The notes under the pieces: generated by a model
Databases searched by the model: none
What the model saw: only the letters and a program-made list of their open reading frames with translations
Told to the model about the DNA's origin: nothing
Source: Candidatus Stahliibacteriota bacterium
GTDB lineage: Bacteria; Hydrothermota; Tepidihabitantia; SM23-42
Length of the DNA stretch: 5,531 nucleotides
Assembly: GCA_030670605.1 (NCBI GenBank)
Contig: DAOVBK010000115.1
Coordinates: 1 to 5,531, forward strand
Direction: 5' to 3'
Position numbers and translations under genes: made by a program
Shown: positions 5,281 to 5,531 of the stretch, piece by piece
How the letters are laid out: each line of letters starts with the position of its first letter
How positions within the stretch are numbered: the stretch's first letter is position 1

Positions 5281-5531
5281 TTGCTGAGGATTGATATAAA
5301 AGGAATCGCGAGTATTCTGTTACTTTGTTTGATCGCCTACGCAGGTGACGAGGTGACGGTTGCGCCTGACTTCGAACTCTTTGATATTGACGATAATCTG
5401 CTTTCACTCGATTCACTCGTGGCGCGCGGTCCTGTTCTTATTGCATTCTGGTCGCTTTCGTGCAAAATGTGTATCAAAGAACTCGATGCCATGAGACCCT
5501 TTTTTGATGAGATGGATTCTCTTAATGTGAC
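5281..5531 (+). CDS. TlpA-like secreted thioredoxin-family protein, N-terminal part (3' end outside window)
   Basis: The frame is open from 5236 to the right edge. The visible protein has a signal peptide (Arg3, Lys7, then GIASILLLCLIAYA, cleavage near AYA/GD), then VAPDFELFDIDDN and FWSLSCKMCIKEL, the standard start of a TlpA/AhpC-TSA thioredoxin fold with a CKMC active site (Cys61, Cys64 counted from 5281). Such proteins reduce or oxidise disulfides outside the cytoplasm. The start is uncertain. TTG at 5281 gives a full signal peptide but lacks a clear ribosome binding site, and there is no in-frame ATG between the stop at 5233 and the domain. GTG at 5353 would give a protein without a signal peptide. 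A consensus promoter and leader hairpin lie upstream. The context suggests work alongside the Omp28-like proteins. Confidence 0.75.
   Translation, partial: MLRIDIKGIASILLLCLIAYAGDEVTVAPDFELFDIDDNLLSLDSLVARGPVLIAFWSLSCKMCIKELDAMRPFFDEMDSLNV

Overview
The window reads as chromosomal DNA from a bacterium that uses a type IX (Por) secretion system. Four of the six proteins carry, or consist of, C-terminal type A sorting domains (a PNP-type start, a YDxxGR core, a GxYF turn and a final basic residue). With the many Asp/Thr/Tyr-rich secreted beta domains, this points to the FCB superphylum or a related uncultured lineage such as candidate division WOR-3. That placement is inference from protein style; no taxonomic marker gene is present. 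All genes lie on the + strand and are nearly all secreted proteins, most with a thioredoxin-like fold of the Omp28 or TlpA kind.

Layout. Positions 1-458 hold the C-terminal end of an Omp28-like, sorting-domain protein, closed by a strong intrinsic terminator (481-517). Positions 588-1649 hold its tandem paralog, which has one in-frame TGA (699-701) exactly where the first Cys of the redox CxxC motif should be. A 6-bp hairpin with a GGUAU loop follows 21 nt later, as expected of a bacterial SECIS element, so I read this gene as a selenoprotein with a UxxC active site. A consensus promoter (1682-1710) then drives a close-packed three-gene unit: a large Omp28-like CPYC protein with extra beta domains and a sorting domain (1730-3538), a small secreted beta-domain protein with a sorting domain (3554-4273), and an Omp28-like CVFC probable lipoprotein (4283-5065). 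A terminator (5142-5166), a second consensus promoter (5186-5214) and a leader hairpin precede a TlpA-like thioredoxin with a CKMC motif that runs off the right edge.

Taken together this looks like an envelope or cell-surface thiol/disulfide cluster. Thioredoxin-fold proteins with different active-site pairs (U-LP-C, C-PY-C, C-VF-C, C-KM-C) appear to be placed at different sites: sorted to the surface, lipid-anchored, or exported. Electron donors, substrates and physiological role cannot be read from the window.

Two sorting domains also contain short tandem DNA repeats of 7 and 8 bp, periods that are not multiples of three. One of these repeat-bearing segments is nearly identical in two neighbouring genes.
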